DNA of 64,000 nt from Tipula vernalis (GCA_958295665.1 OY282558.1:313134092-313198091); one strand, 5' to 3'; shown: positions 1 through 13,440, counted from the first letter of the stretch. Made by a program: numbers and translations. The notes: generated by a model not told the origin, from the sequence alone.

Positions 1-764
1 AGTCCTATAATAATAAATCTACTGGCGAAAATGTGAAAAATTTGGCGTTAAATTGATTAGATTTTCAACCGCCATCCCAAATGCCAAAGTTGATGTTATT
101 TTAGTGGTGTCCAATTCAATAGAATCAAGAATCAAAATCACAATCAAAAATGTATCAGACAAAAAGTTTCATTTTTGTATACTCTTTTGAGATATAAATC
201 TAAAATTCCAATTGTGAAATGCTTTTGAGAATGGACTTGAATTGAGTCTAAAAACTCAAGCAAAAAATAAAAAGAAGAAATAAATCGAGCCTAAAACGAG
301 CTTTCGCATAGCGCAATTTCAAATCATTTACGTATGTATTTACGTAGGCACTCATTATCAATAGGGGAAGCTTAAATCTTGGATAATGGATTAAATCTTG
401 TCAAAAGCTAATTTTGGAGAGTATTTCAATAAAACAACTTCAGAATTCACATCTCAAAATTCATTAAGGAAACATTAATATTGTCTAGGAATATTGCAAA
501 TTTTTATTAAACAAAACATTTTCTCTTCTTGAAATATATAAATTTTCATTTTTCCTATGTTTTTGGAAATATACTCGTATTTTTAGTTACTTCTTGAACA
601 TGATAGAAATTAAAACAAAGTAAATTAAATTTTTATTTTAATTAAACTTAATTAAACGAATATGCCAGTTTTGACTTAGACTAGAAAGACGACTTTAATT
701 TTAAGTTGGGATACTTTCTAGATGTAAAATTTTGGGTGAATAACAATTTAACGGACGTTCACTT
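1..764. other. AT-rich intergenic DNA
   Basis: No coding, RNA or repeat structure could be supported here. The sequence is AT-rich with short homopolymers. The far right end (765-775) is the target-site duplication of the SINE that follows. Confidence 0.6.
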
Positions 765-775
765 TATGATAATTT

Positions 776-1151
776 TTTTTTTTTTTTTTTTTTTTTAAAC
801 TATGCAATCTTTTCTGGGGCTCAAGGCACTCCCAACTCTTTCGCAGTTAATTTTACCGTCCTACTTTACTCAGTATTACCCAAATCGAGGACGTACGGCT
901 ATAGACCCGCTTTGTATAAACCACCTGCACATTGCATTGCTTCATGCCAACCTATAGTGCTGACATGAAAGGTGGGTTGGCCCATGGATTCTGCACTATC
1001 AACAGGGGGTCATAGTTGTGTTTATCGTCATCACCGATCGTAATCAGATGATGAAAAATCCCTTTTGCATCCCGCCCCTCCCTATCGGGATTCGAACCCG
1101 GTACCTCCCGATCCAAACGCCGCAGATTTAACCATTGCGCCGTTTGCTCGG
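776..1151 (-). mobile_element. tRNA-derived SINE, copy A (complete)
   Basis: On the minus strand the element starts with RNA polymerase III promoter boxes. The A box-like GGCGCAATGGTT is at 1130-1141 and the B box GGTTCGAATCC at 1088-1098. A body shared with copies at 6965-7160 and 52430-52866 follows, ending in an A-tail seen as the T-run at 776-797. An 11-bp direct repeat TATGATAATTT lies at 765-775 and 1152-1162, which is the expected product of LINE-machinery insertion. The element encodes no protein and would depend on a LINE reverse transcriptase. The clear duplication suggests a fairly recent insertion. Confidence 0.9.
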
Positions 1152-1448
1152 TATGATAATTTGTTAATATTTGTTAACTCAGTGCGAGAAAATGCTTGTC
1201 CAGTAACTCCTTTAGATTTTCTTTGTTTTGTTATTTTTTTTTTTTTTTTAGTTTGAGTATTCGATTTTCATACCTATCAAATTGTTTTGTTAAACAAGTT
1301 TGGTGATAAAGAGTGATGTGTTTCGCGAACTACCTGAGATGGTTAGAACATCCCATCACTGATTAAAATTGAAATAGTGCTGCCAAATGTTGTTGATAAT
1401 AATAATATGTAAAAGGATTTAAAATGTAACACTATTTTGAAATCCTTA

Positions 1449-1608
1449 AGGTGTCAAAAGACACCTCAGGAGGAGAAGGGGGAAAATGATACCACTAAGT
1501 TATTTTAACAATTATTATACGAAAAGTCAAAAAATTAACTGTGGAAAATGATTAAACTTAGAGAACCAATTAAAATTAATATTTTGAAAGGTGTCTTTGG
1601 ACACCTTT
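1449..1608. repeat. Two AGGTGTC hairpins about 140 bp apart
   Basis: Two short perfect palindromes share the same core: AGGTGTC-aaaa-GACACCT at 1449-1466 and AAAGGTGTC-ttt-GGACACCTTT, approximately, at 1587-1608. They may be the ends of a small degenerate element or two protein-binding sites. No function is visible. Confidence 0.4.
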
Positions 1609-1829
1609 GGTAGAAATAGTGTTAATCAAGAAAAGAAACCTATTTTAAAAATCGGCATGGGCATCGAATTTGAAAGCGTGTTTCGACAAAATATTGAGAA
1701 TAATTCACACAGTCAATCATCAATTCATCAAGTAAGACATGCGACCGATATCGAAAAAGCGCATTTAGCGAAGACACATTTCAAAAACTGCATGCAATGT
1801 AGTTTTTATGTGCATTTTTTAAACGTTGT

Positions 1830-2126
1830 TTGATGTCAATTTATATTTAAATTAGTCATAATTAGCGATTTAATAATTCAGAGTTGTCCAATTTCAATTA
1901 ATTTAATGATTATAATGAAATTTAATTAAATTCAAAAATGCGCATTTTAAATAATGTGCATTTAAATTTGTATTTTAGACACACCCATATTTTACGAATA
2001 TGCCATCGTGGGCGAATTTTTTAAAAAGTGGTTTCATAACTTTACAAAAGTGTCCTATGCCCCAAAAAAAAAAATTACATTTAGTTTTTCAAGGTTTACA
2101 AAACTGCTACCACTTAAAATATTTAG
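1830..2126. other. AT-rich intergenic DNA
   Basis: Nothing recognisable was seen between the AGGTGTC hairpin region and the small MITE that follows. Confidence 0.5.
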
Positions 2127-2250
2127 ACTACGGTTTAATAAATCCGATTTAGCTAAACTCACTTGTAGGCTGGCAAAATAATGCGATTAGCTAAAATCGA
2201 AGTTGACTAAACTGGAAAAAGTCACTAAATCCATTTTATTAAATCGCAGT
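2127..2250. mobile_element. Small MITE-like inverted repeat
   Basis: The left end reads ACTACGGTTTAATAAATCC and the right end, on the other strand, ACTGCGATTTAATAAAATGG. Both run on into GGATTTAG/CGATTTAG-like sequence, giving imperfect TIRs of about 26 bp around a 124-bp unit with no coding capacity. No convincing target duplication was seen. A non-autonomous DNA transposon is the simplest reading. Confidence 0.45.
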
Positions 2251-2399
2251 GTGTCAGGCTTATTTGGATTTAATGGCGAATGAAATGTATGTTTTATTGT
2301 TTGTGCAAACCAAATTTGTGCAAACCAATTGGTCGCGTGACACTTTGGTAAAGGGCTATTATAAATTTCGAAACCTGAAATACTCAAAAATCTCCGTTT

Positions 2400-5300
2400 A
2401 AGCGTGATTGACGGCCATTAAAAACAATAATCATAGAAGTGGCTGGTCAGGCTGCAACGATTATTTGTGCTTTGTTAAATATACCCAACCAAATTACGTT
2501 TCCTCGTAATTTAGAAAACTGTCATTCAACCAAGAAACATTTGAATGGGTTTTTAGCAAGTTTTGAGTTTTAACAGATAATCTTAGAGATTTTTTTGTAG
2601 ATGAATACATAAATTTGGATATCCCGTCATATCGTAAGGGCTTAAATTTACTATTAAAGAACATTTAAATATTCGGACTATAGCACATGTAATAAGTTCT
2701 ACCTTTGACGAATTGCCTAATGCTTCAAAACACTTTAAAATCGGTTTAATGAGAGACGAGAAAATTAATGTAACAGTTTTTTTTAAGTAAGTAGGCTACA
2801 ACATTATTAAATAATTAATATTATTTGTTGATAATTGCTGATTACAGAATATGGCAAAGAAGGAACTTTTATGAAGTAATATATCTCGGATCAATCTTCG
2901 GGTTCAGGTTCAAACACAAAAAAATTTAAACTGAAACCGAGTACAAACAATAGCTTAATAGCTCATGGGAGCCACAGGCCGCTATTTAAATTTAATATGT
3001 GTATTATTTAAAAAAATATTGCTCTTTAAATTTTATTCAAATACTAATCCACCTGTTACTAAATTATTACTGTATAGTGTTATCAAACTTATCTTTAAAA
3101 CCCTCTCGTTTTCTTTGTAAACTGTTTTAGTTGTTGTTTAATAATTGTCGACCAAACAATTCTCAGCGATCAAATTATTCACAACGCCTAAGCCAGAGTG
3201 AAACAATTTTATGTTCGCATTAACAAAGATCGGTATAATTAAAACACTAATGTTAATTTCGTTATAAAATATGGTTCAACTTTATAATTAAAAATAACCG
3301 CGAGACGATTTCTTTTTGTATGTAGTTCGTTAAACGAGTTTACAAACAGTTCAAAATTCTTCGATAAATATTTTCTCAAAACATAAAATTTAAATAAACC
3401 TTCTACTATTTCTGAAATATTTGCAAACAAAATTGTTTTTGCAATATAACTCTGTTATTAATCGTGTCATTTTTCATAATATGCAAAAATATTTAATAAA
3501 CACTAATTAAACAAACCACAACAAACAAATTAATTAATAATGTTCGACTAATCCAAACGCACATATTCTATTACAAAACGATTTATAGCGTGAAATTTAT
3601 TACAGAAAAATGTTTTATAAATAATTTTAAAACTATTTGATGAATAATTTAGTAAAGATACAAAATAAATTCGAAATATATCATTTTAATACGTAAAATC
3701 CCAAAAGAAAAATGTTTGTAAATTTATAAACTGTTTTTGACAAAACTAATATAAAAATTATCTTACCTTGATAATACAAAAACAAGAAAACATGTCGTAA
3801 GTCTTAACTTTAATCTGTATATACTCGTACAATAAAGACGTTATATAGTTTATTGGTTTTTGATAAAAAAAAAATGATTCCGATGCTTGCTAACTCTAAA
3901 TCTCTGAATTGATGTACAAAAGGTGAAGATTTCAATTTAAAATTTATTAGAATAACGGTTATTTCTAGTATTAGATTTATTATAGTGTGAAATTACGGTT
4001 AAACGCATTCCTTTCATCACAAATCAATCAATATACATACATAGTTTCGATTATATTTTGCGGTAAGATGAACTTATGGCACCTCTGCCAATTTATTTCA
4101 TTCTTGTTTGTTGTTTGTAATAAATTTGTGATCGATTTGAATATTTTGTGTGTCTAATTATAAAGTGAAAAAATATACGTAATTTTGGCAGGGTAGAAAC
4201 TCCAAGTTAATTTTTATCAATGAAAAAATCATTTTTGATTAAACATACATTTAAACAAAAATAAATATAATAAATATTTTTTAATTTTTCTAATCTTGTT
4301 TTGCACTCAATTTTAAAAAAAATAATATCTTTTAGAACAATTCCTAGAAATTATTCAAAATTCTGAGTGTGAAATCAAAAGAATAAAAAAACTAAAAAAA
4401 AAAAACTTTTATTATCAAAAAGGAATATTTTCTTAAGTAGAGAGCATTTAAAATATGTAACAGAAAAAATAAATAAATTATTCTTAAATTTAAAAATCAA
4501 CAATAACAAAATCAACAATAATCAAATGAAACATAAAAAACGTAATTTTATAAAAAAAAAAAATAATAATAATAAAATATTTATGTAATTTGCATTTAAC
4601 TAAATTAATCAACTAAACAAATAATCAAAAAACCAACAAAAACGTAAAGATGAAATTTTATTATTTTATTTCAGCTGTCCTTAAAAATTATTTTGTAAAT
4701 TAAAATTTAAAAAAATTTATTTAAAAATAATTACACAAGTAAATAATATACGTAATACAAGAAACAGTTCGTAATTTAAAAAATTAAAATAAAACAATAT
4801 ATTTATATAAGTTATATAAACCAATAAAAAAATAAAGTTGAATTAAACTATATTTAAATAAAAAAATACTACATTACTATATATATATATTCATATATTT
4901 AATAAATATACTTATATAATAATTACTTAAAATATTTTTTAAAAAATTAAAAAAAAAACGTAAAAAAATTAAAAATTAGGTAAACATTATTATTTTATTA
5001 AAAAAAAAAATTGTAACAAAATTCTGTGATTTAAATATTTTTATTTTATTTGGTTTAATTTATAAAAATATTATTAATATTTATTAAAACTCTCAATTTC
5101 CGAATTAAATAAATATTATGATTATTATTATTATAATTATATTTAAATTTAAAATATCAGGAATTTTTTTATTGCAAACAAATAAAATAAAATAATTTAA
5201 ATAATATACATACATAAAAATAAATATTACTATTAATAATATTTTTTAGTAACTAAGATTAAATTATTTGTGGAAATGAATAATAAATAGTATTAAGCAA

Positions 5301-6279
5301 GTTTTAACATTAAAATTTAAAACATTAATTTATTATTTGTTTATTTAATTTTTAATAATCAACATAACTATAATATAATTTTTTTATGTTTTTCAATGTT
5401 ATATTTACATAACATATTATTGTATTAAATAATATTAAATAATAATAATTTTAGACAAACCTGAAAAAAAAACAACAATATTAAATCATTCATTAATGGC
5501 TTGTATTTGATAAGGTATTAATCGTTGAATATTATTTAAATAAATAAAAGCATGTCAAAAGTTGCAAAATAATAAATGAAAAATTGTGTAACATCCTCTG
5601 TACAATATAAATAAAATTAAAAAATTATTAATAATAATACTGAATGGAAAAAAAACGGTAAAAAATAACAAAAAAAAAAAATATTATTGAACAGAATAAA
5701 ATAAATAATAAAAGAAAATTAATTATATAAAAAATAAATGGTTGAGTTTTTTTTTATAAATTTTAAACGAGATAAATGTGTGTGTTTATGCGATAAAAAT
5801 ATAGGTGGCGCTAATTTTCTTAATTTTTATATTATTAAAAATCATTTTTTAACTTTAAACTTGTTTGTTTTTATTTTCCAGCAACTACAATAGCACATGG
5901 TAAGTAAAGCATTCAGCAAACCAATTCATAATTTTTTTATACAGGACTATAAACTTAGCAGCGACTTAATTTAATTTAAACGGATTTATAAAGGAGATAT
6001 TGTTAGAACTAGAGAAGGGTATATATATAATGGGTCCTACATAAAAAAACAATATTGCCAAAAATCCAAATTTACAATTTTCTATTTACATATTTTAATT
6101 CATAATTCAATTTTACTGATATATTCACATATACGAGTACATATATTCTGGTAGTAGTTGTTTCGTGTCAAATTGTTATCCCACTCATCCTAATAAATTC
6201 ATACATTTCATTATAAGCCAAAAAACCAACCTCATTTATTAAATCACTTAGATTTCTGGCATTTCGTAGGATATTCAAC
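2400..6279. other. Very AT-rich, gene-free stretch
   Basis: No supported gene. The part from about 4250 to 5760 is extreme, built almost entirely of A/T runs and TTATTA/AATAAT words. Short open frames here have no recognisable domains and look like chance. Confidence 0.6.
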
Positions 6280-6641
6280 TTATAGATCTAGGTATGTACA
6301 TTGGCTATATCTGGGACGAGCCAATATGAGATGTTCAACATCTTCCATGACGTTTCCACAAGCATTCCTACCAGTTTAAATGGTTCAACCTGATTCACTC
6401 AACCGTTCGCTACATTCGCGTATCTCCTTTGAGCTCCTTAAAGAACGGAAATGTTAAAGGAGTACCACGGAGCATTCTGTACTTCATTCTTTTCCTTAGA
6501 CTTTTCTTGATCTATTCTTTTTTCGATCTGTATATGTGATGGGATCCATTGTATGATCACATCACGTTGACAGTCTCGAACGCATCCGAAAATCAAATCA
6601 ACATACACATTGCCTTTTCTTCCACCCCCACATTTTAACAA
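6280..6641 (-). pseudogene. LINE relic: RNase H end and C-terminal Cys/His motif
   Basis: A minus-strand frame (6438-6641) contains IIQWIPSHIQI, the RNase H motif that ends the pol of RNase H-bearing LINEs (I, R1 or LOA type). After a frame change, minus strand about 6290-6350 reads ACGNVMEDVEHLILA, matching the terminal Cys/His motif of such elements. The rest of the LINE is absent, and several stops separate the pieces. The clade cannot be fixed from so little sequence. Confidence 0.6.
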
Positions 6642-6964
6642 ACAATTCTATTATTTTCCTTTCCCCTTAATTCACAGCCAGTTTAATTCCTTCAAACATT
6701 CCAATCAGTTCAGGATTCATCATAAAGATGCTTTTGTCCACTTGAAAATACTTTTCAACATTCTAACTAGGCATAAATACACCAACACCCACTCCATTCT
6801 CATATCCCAAACATAATTTTGGCGATTACTTTATTCATTCCTCTATTATATTCCCTCATATTCAAAGATATAGTAAGATTATTAGGAACACGTTGCGGAC
6901 CAGCATCGCCTAGACTCAGAAACATATTCATGTTCACTTTGTAATCAAACTATCATTTATGTGT

Positions 6965-7160
6965 TATTACGATCAGTGATGAAGATGGACACATCTATTA
7001 CCCCATGTTGAGAGTGCGGAATCCATGGGCTGACCCACCTTTCATATCAGCACGGGTCTATAGCCGTACGTCCTCGATTGGGCTACTACGTAAGGTAGGA
7101 CGTATAAAGCGTACTGCGAAAGACTTGGGAGTGCCTTGAGCCCCAGTAAAGATTGCAGAG
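6965..7160 (+). mobile_element. tRNA-derived SINE, copy B (truncated)
   Basis: Plus-strand copy of the same SINE as 776-1151. It lacks the pol III head (5' truncated) and has lost the internal block between CAGCAC and GGTCTATAGCCG that copies A and C keep. The 3' part, ending in GAGCCCCAGTAAAGATTGCA, aligns well with copy A. No target duplication was recognised. Confidence 0.8.
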
Positions 7161-7238
7161 ATAGAAACAAACCAACCAAAAATAAATTTTAATAGAAAAT
7201 TAAAATTTTATTACATAAAAATGCTGATGTTGCATCCT

Positions 7239-7478
7239 TCATAAAGATGTTGATGTTGCGAGTTGTTTTCCATGTTTCGACTTAAACTGTTCACGTCTTG
7301 TTGATAATATATTACCATACCGGTACATTGCCTCACTCAATGTTTTAACTGTAATTTTCGGTGGCAAATTGAATTCCTTTACATATATCGCATTATCCCA
7401 CCAGCTCATTTTACAGTTACTTCCGGTGTTGTTCCATTTATATAAATGAACGCCAAAATATGTGTCTCTCGTAAACAC
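7239..7478 (-). other. Open frame of unknown identity
   Basis: A 79-residue minus-strand frame with a non-random composition (several Trp, the stretch LPPKITVKTLSEAMYRYGNI). I do not recognise the family. It could be a transposon scrap or chance. No splice sites or neighbours help. Confidence 0.2.
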
Positions 7479-7499
7479 ACAAGGTACCTTTGCTCTGTG

Positions 7500-9835
7500 T
7501 TAAACTTAATAAAGATACATCGCTCGTACAGACCTTGGTAGAACGTATATATATATCTTTCGTCGTTAGCCTATTGTTCAAGACAAATCACATTATTTCT
7601 TAGTCAGACGGCTTAGCATCTGTCTTCTGGAACTGCAAATTTGGATAGCACTAATACCACAATATCTTTTTATTATTTAATTCTCACTAATTTTTATTTT
7701 TATTTTTGTAATTGATGTTTCTAGAACAAAGGTTGGCAATTGATTGTTAATTGAATTGATTCCAAAATGTATTTTTATAGTTTCGTTTTTAAACTGTAAA
7801 ATATAGTCGATGGCCTGCACCCATTAGACCAATTTAGTAACTTGACAAAAATTTCTAACTTCTATGTTCGCTCCAAAACTAAACTTTTTTAAAAATAGTT
7901 TGAAAACGGTACTTTATAAGTACCACAAAAATCAATCACCTTTTGCGGATGTTGTTTGATGAGTATTTTAAACTACCTGAGCAACGTGCTTAAAAGGTAA
8001 TTGATTAACTCAGTTGTCCTTAAACTAAGCGCTGCTGTTAAAAAGCTAACTAAAGTGTAAGCTAATAAGTGTAAATCAATTGGACTGCTATTAGAGCTAA
8101 ATAACAATAATTAATACAACCTTAACATAACAAGTTATGAATTCAAACCTCGAGTAATAGAAGAGAAAAACGGTCAACAATTTTACTCTTTATTAATATA
8201 AACAATTAACAATTTTTTTTTAAATTAATTAATTCAAATTAAAGTAAACAATTTTGTTAATTATTAAAATTATAAATCACACTGATTAATCATCACCAAG
8301 CATCATTATAAAAATATAAAAAAAAAAAATAATATATGAATTTTGCTTTCAAATCCCACTGTCTAAAAAGTAATATTTCCCCTATTTTGGACTATCTTTA
8401 AATCATTTTATGCAATAGATACGCTGCTACATAGATATGCTCTATTTGTTTTGTATTGCTTAATATTGGATCGCTATGGCCTAATTTCCAATTTGTCCCA
8501 GGCATATAAAAGTAAAATGAAACTATAGTTTTATCTTAAGTATCGCTGTTTGTATATATATTAACCACCAACATTCCTTTTTCACTATAAATTTATTTAC
8601 AAAATTTCACCTAAAATCGCACTATTAATACATGCTTTTCAACAAAAATAAGAACATTTCTAGATATACTTCAAATATTATTAAATTTTTATATTTATTA
8701 TTATAATTTTGTTAATCATACAAATTGAATTATTGTTTTCTTTGATTAATATGAAATATGGGAAACGACTTATAAGACGGTTATGGTCGATAAAATTGAA
8801 CAGACTGCTTTATTTTTTACTTAAACACTATAAAGTTTAAATTTTTAAATTGCCGACTCCGCTGGATATTTAATTAGTAATTACGATACTAATTAATTTT
8901 TCTGTTGAAATTTTTAGGAATTTACAGCAATGGGAACTATTCATGTTGTAAAAAAGTTTTATGAAATGCGAGTTAATGTAGGTTCATTAACTCGCGGTTA
9001 GGATTTCACAACACTAATAGCCCTTTCTATTCATACCAATACTTACTACCAACTCTCAGTCGAATAAATCGTTTTATAAGTGAATTAATGGCTTATAACA
9101 TATTTCTAAGGAACAACAAAAACAAGCATACGCCATTCATTTCAAACTTTTCGAACTAACTTTAAATCAATCAATTTTCCGAACTAAATTCATATCAGTC
9201 CGCCTTCATATGAAAGTGGATTTGAAATATCTATCCCTTCTCCTAAAATTATTGTGTTTGTTGTTTTGTTTTGATATTATTTAAAACAATAATGTTGTTG
9301 TAAGCAATCTGCTTATCTTTTTTAAGATATTTCCTCTTCTTCGATTTGATCATTTTGGTGACACCAAATTATATTTTTACTACTCATACATTATGAAAGA
9401 AAACGAATAAAAAATTCATGTAAAATAAGAACCATAGAAAAAGAATATAAGAATATTCCTTTCGTACTTATATTAAATTGATATATGATTGAATTACATT
9501 ATTATAAATGTATAAAGATTTTTTTTTTATTATAAGGGTTTTGTCACTGTTTACTATTTTTATATTTCGAATTATATTTAATTTGCGTGTGTGTGCATTA
9601 AAAAATGCACAAATGCACGCTAATGGTAATCAAGCTATCCATATACATTTCCAATTTTGATTTTGTGCGATTTCTTAAACAAAACATATTTTTGTAGGCC
9701 ACTACGAAGGCTTTTCATCTGCCCGAAACACTTTAGTTTAAGTTACGAAGCTTTCTTTCACTTCTTCACTAAAACTATTGCCTAAATTAATAATGAAACA
9801 TTATTTTCTTCAGTAAACTATTAATGTAATACCTA
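7500..9835. other. AT-rich intergenic DNA
   Basis: No supported gene or repeat between the SINE copy B region and the Tc1 element; only low-complexity A/T sequence and short chance frames. Confidence 0.5.
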
Positions 9836-11137
9836 CAGTGGCAAGCAGAAATGGACGAATAAATGGGGAATTAATATTTTTTCAGTACTTCGGTTTTATA
9901 AAGGCAAATAAAGAAGAACTACTTTATGCGTTTTAATTTATATTTCACTAGAAAATTCTTGAACAACAAAATTAACCTTTATTTATTTAACTTATTTTTC
10001 CATAATTCAAAATATGAAACAAATTTACAGTTATGTATTATTATTTTGCTACATGCTATTTCGAGATATTATTCATTCGTCATTCAATCGTTGAACAGAA
10101 CTAGTCGATTCTTTATCAAGTTTTAGTTATGAATAAAATAGCCACGCGACTAGAGAATTCTATAAAATCGTTTATATAGAAATGGCGTTCTTCAAGCAAA
10201 ATGTGCTTGGTTGGTGTACAATTACAATTTGGTTGGTGTAATCTTACGCATAAGACTGTACGATTAGTTGGTCAAAGAAATGATATTCGTCCTATTCAGA
10301 ACCAGAAAGTGCGGCGTAAATTATTGTTCAACAGAGACGCTCGTCTGATAGATCGTCATTTGAATGAGAAAACCACCACCAGAAGAACTACAACACAGTC
10401 GGGTGAAACCAAAATAAATCGTTCCCGATCAGATGGAAAAAAATACTATTACCACAGACCTGGCGATAAATTACAGAAGCATAGAACCAAATAAACTGTA
10501 AAACATAGTGGATGAAGTTTGATGGTTTAGAACTATTTTACTTGGTGTAATATTGGTCCCTTAGTAAAAATATCTGGAATAATGAGTAAAGAAATGCATT
10601 TCGCCATTTTAACAGAAAATTTAACTTTTAAATTTAAAATTTAAATTTTATTGATGAATGTGCTGACCTCATCGATAAAAAAAAAATTCAACAAGACAAT
10701 GATCCCGAACTCATCGCCAAAATTATGCAATAATGGTTGAATGAACAAAATTTTTTAAATTCGATAGAGAAATTGCAGGCAATCCCTAAAAACCATCAAT
10801 GTGCTATGATTCCAAATAAGCACTGAATGGTTAAAAATTCCACCCTCTACAATTGCACATTTGGTAAAAAGTATGCCAAGAAGAGTAGCAAACGTAATTG
10901 TGAATAACGGATTATGGGCAACATACATATTTGGGGTTTTATACCCCAAAATGGATCCGTGAAAAATGGCAAGATTGAGCTCTTTTGCATTTTTGTTCAT
11001 TCTAGTTTTAATTGTAATTAATTACTAATACTTTGTTATTTAAATTTTAAAATATATTTTAAATATTAAAACGTATAAAGTAATCCTTCTTTATTTGCCT
11101 TTACAAAACCGTATTCGTCCAATTTTGCTCGCCACTG
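9836..11137 (+). mobile_element. Tc1-like DNA transposon, full length but inactive
   Basis: The ends are inverted copies: CAGTGGCAAGCAGAAATGG at 9836 and, on the other strand from 11137, CAGTGGCGAGCAAAATTGG. Each is flanked by TA (9834-9835 and 11138-11139), the target duplication of Tc1/mariner elements. The 1302-bp length is usual for Tc1. The single gene inside is broken, so this copy could move only if a related transposase acted in trans. Confidence 0.9.
10201..10990 (+). pseudogene. Tc1 transposase pseudogene
   Basis: The open part 10201-10494 carries a Tc1 transposase middle region: RTTTQSGETKINRSRSDGKK resembles the family segment holding the first catalytic Asp, but the usual DE is GE here. 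After a TAA at about 10492 the frame continues with TVKHSG and SLMV, then further on NKTMIPNSS, IPPSTIAHLVKSMPRRVANV and NNGLW, all in normal family order. At least five in-frame stops interrupt it. The NDPKH-like catalytic segment is decayed (KTMIPNSS). The N-terminal DNA-binding region upstream of 10201 is barely recognisable. Confidence 0.8.
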
Positions 11138-11789
11138 TATGTGTGGTGTTATTGTAAAGTATTCGCTTTCAATCGGAAACAATTCAGAACATGGTGAAAT
11201 TTGCCTCTCATCTCTTCGGATTAAAAAGATGCTTTTGTGCTTTTGATGCTTTTTTTAAAGCGAAAAAGCTGCATGATCAGTAAGGGAACGGATGATTATA
11301 TTTATTAGTTTAAAGATAATTCATTAAACAAACTATTTTGCATTCTAGGTTAAAATTTCAAAATATATTTCAAAATTTAATCTAAAACCATAAAACGTGT
11401 TGTAAAATGATGTATGCATCTTTTTTTTTACTAAAGCAAAAATACGTTTTTTGAAGATTGGTTTTGACCCTCAATACAAAATGATTTTTCAATTGAGGTA
11501 AGAAAGCTTTGAATTTGGGTTGGACTTTATCAAACCCCGCCTTAAATATATCATTAGAGAACAAGGGGAAATTACGAATTGTATTCGAGTTTGTATTCTT
11601 CGGCCTCGAGTTTGGTTGCTCTGTCACACACAAATTAATTTACGTAAAATTTTGGGGTTTAGTGTATTTCTAGTTGCGGCGAACTACCGTTGTTTCGTTT
11701 TTAAGAATGCGAAAAGTACAAGTAATATCCGGCATAGAAATCGGGAGCTTAATGGAGGCATATCGCACCTGAAATAAAAGTAAACCTTG
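11138..11789. other. Intergenic spacer
   Basis: Nothing supported. Two overlapping chance frames on opposite strands (11382-11777) show no domain. Confidence 0.5.
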
Positions 11790-12021
11790 CATGTTTTGGC
11801 CAGTCACGTTTTGTGAGCTGACCTGAAAAGTTTGTAGACCGATTTTTCATATCAGGGCCAATTGTTCATTGTCAGTGCTGTCGGTACACATCAGTGATGC
11901 AAATTCATACATCAGTAATGAGCTCACCAGTACTGTTAATTTAACACATTTTCAATTAAAGAGAATAACGATCTGTAATCCTTTTCAGGTCAGCTCACAA
12001 AACGTAACTGACCAAAATACA
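11790..12021. mobile_element. MITE with about 41-bp inverted repeats
   Basis: The left arm (11790-11830) and right arm (11981-12021) are inverted copies sharing ACGTTTTGTGAGCTGACCTG and GAAAAG, with a few differences near the outer ends. The unit is about 232 bp and has no coding capacity. I could not fix the target duplication or assign a superfamily. Confidence 0.75.
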
Positions 12022-12149
12022 TTTTGTTTCAATGCTGAAAATTAATGAACTACCACATCTGAACATAACAGCTAGTCGATTTTATTATTTTGCGTATTTA
12101 TTATTCTTCAATCACATATTTTTTAGTTATCATTCTTGGCTAGTCTTGG

Positions 12150-12332
12150 ATGCTGACAGCACAAAACATCCGAATAATTGCTGTAACTAGGCTTCAGATC
12201 CTAAGAATAATTTTTGGTCCCATTAAAGAGGGAGCCACGTACAAAAAGCGAATGAATCACGAGATCAGTAATGATCTCGATAAGGTGTCACTTGGCCATC
12301 TGTCGTTCGCCAATTTATTAGCTTCCTCCTGA
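12150..12332 (+). pseudogene. LINE C-terminal fragment, plus strand
   Basis: The 60-residue frame contains LRIIFGPIKEGATYKKRMNH followed by EI. This resembles the stretch near the end of LINE-type reverse transcriptases (RRIFGPVKE...RRRMNHEL type) just before the RLRWAGH motif; here GHL follows at a shifted distance. It abuts the minus-strand LINE fragment that starts at about 12340, so two unrelated relics meet here. Confidence 0.45.
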
Positions 12333-12339
12333 AGCAACA

Positions 12340-13440
12340 GTTTGCATACCTACCGCAAGAGGCATTTCAATATCCTTCTAGCTTTCTGGAATGTGGTCCT
12401 TTGTACCACGTCGAGCCAGTACATCGGCTGTTATATACTACTTTTATAGCATCCATATAATACCGATGTTGAAAGTCAAGCTGAACCCATTTAAAGAGGG
12501 AAAATCGATATGAAGAAGTTTATATTTCCTAAAGAAGAGAACTAATTCGGTTTTTTGTTGGTTCACATTTAACGAATACTGGATACTTGCAACGAACACC
12601 AATAGCAACATCATCCGCTTAGGCAGCTACCATGAAGCCACTGTCCTCTAGTCTTAGCAACAGGTCATTTGTGACCAATTTCCAAGGTAGGGGGGACAGT
12701 ACGCCATCCTGCGGCGTACTTCTACTTGCAAATCTACTGGCAGAGGATACTCAAACTCGCATTTATGATCCTGCCTCTCAACATTTGATGTATCCAGTCC
12801 TTGAGTGATTCATCCCCTCCCAGATTTGAAAGTGTCCGAGTTATGCCCCTGGAAGCACGTTGGTTAAGGCCCCCTAGTATCCAAAAAGGTTACCATTGCG
12901 AAGTATCTATTCTCGAAAGATTTCTCAATGAAATATAGTATATAACCGAATGAAAAGCAGTCTCTATACAAATCCCCCTTGCAATAGGCATATTGAGATT
13001 TAGATAGTGCCTTTTCTGGCACAATCGTGCCTCTAATATGAGCTTATATTTGTCTTTCCAGTGTTTTAAAAAGGAAGAAAGACAAGAAGATTAGCTTAAT
13101 CGGTCTAAGGTCTTTGGGATTACAGTGTGAGCGTTTTCCCGCCGTAGGTATAAATAAATCCTTCACTTCCGTCCATTTACTAGGAATGTGACATAGTTCT
13201 AGGTTGCCTTTGAAAATTACATCTAACCAGGAAATGGTTTGATCCGTAGTTTGTTCAATATCTGCAGGGATAATAACATTGAGTCTAGGCGACATATATG
13301 GTCTAAAACTATCTATTCCCCATAGGATCTTTTTTCTGCTAATAATTTGGCCTAGAAGGCTACTAGCCCAGTAACCTACTGATGTGATGTAGGTACAGAT
13401 TCGGAACAACCAGGAAAATGAGTCTCCATCAGAAGTTTCA
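12340..13440 (-). pseudogene. LINE reverse transcriptase relic 1
   Basis: The longest open part (13044-13409) reads PTAGKRSHCNPKDLRPIKL and FKTLERQI, the first conserved blocks of a non-LTR reverse transcriptase of RNase H-bearing type. Further along the minus strand come SKSQYAYCKG, a shifted FLDT block, a GVLSP-like region and VAA*ADDVAIGV, in which the Tyr of the YADD catalytic site is replaced by TAA (12619-12621). NQQKTELVLFFRKYK and YWLDVVQRTTFQKARRILK follow. Endonuclease and gag are absent. Multiple stops and frame changes show a long-dead copy. Confidence 0.8.

Noticed and set aside
3239..3430. 63-codon minus-strand frame
   Set aside because: Low-complexity AT-rich context, no motif, length expected by chance.
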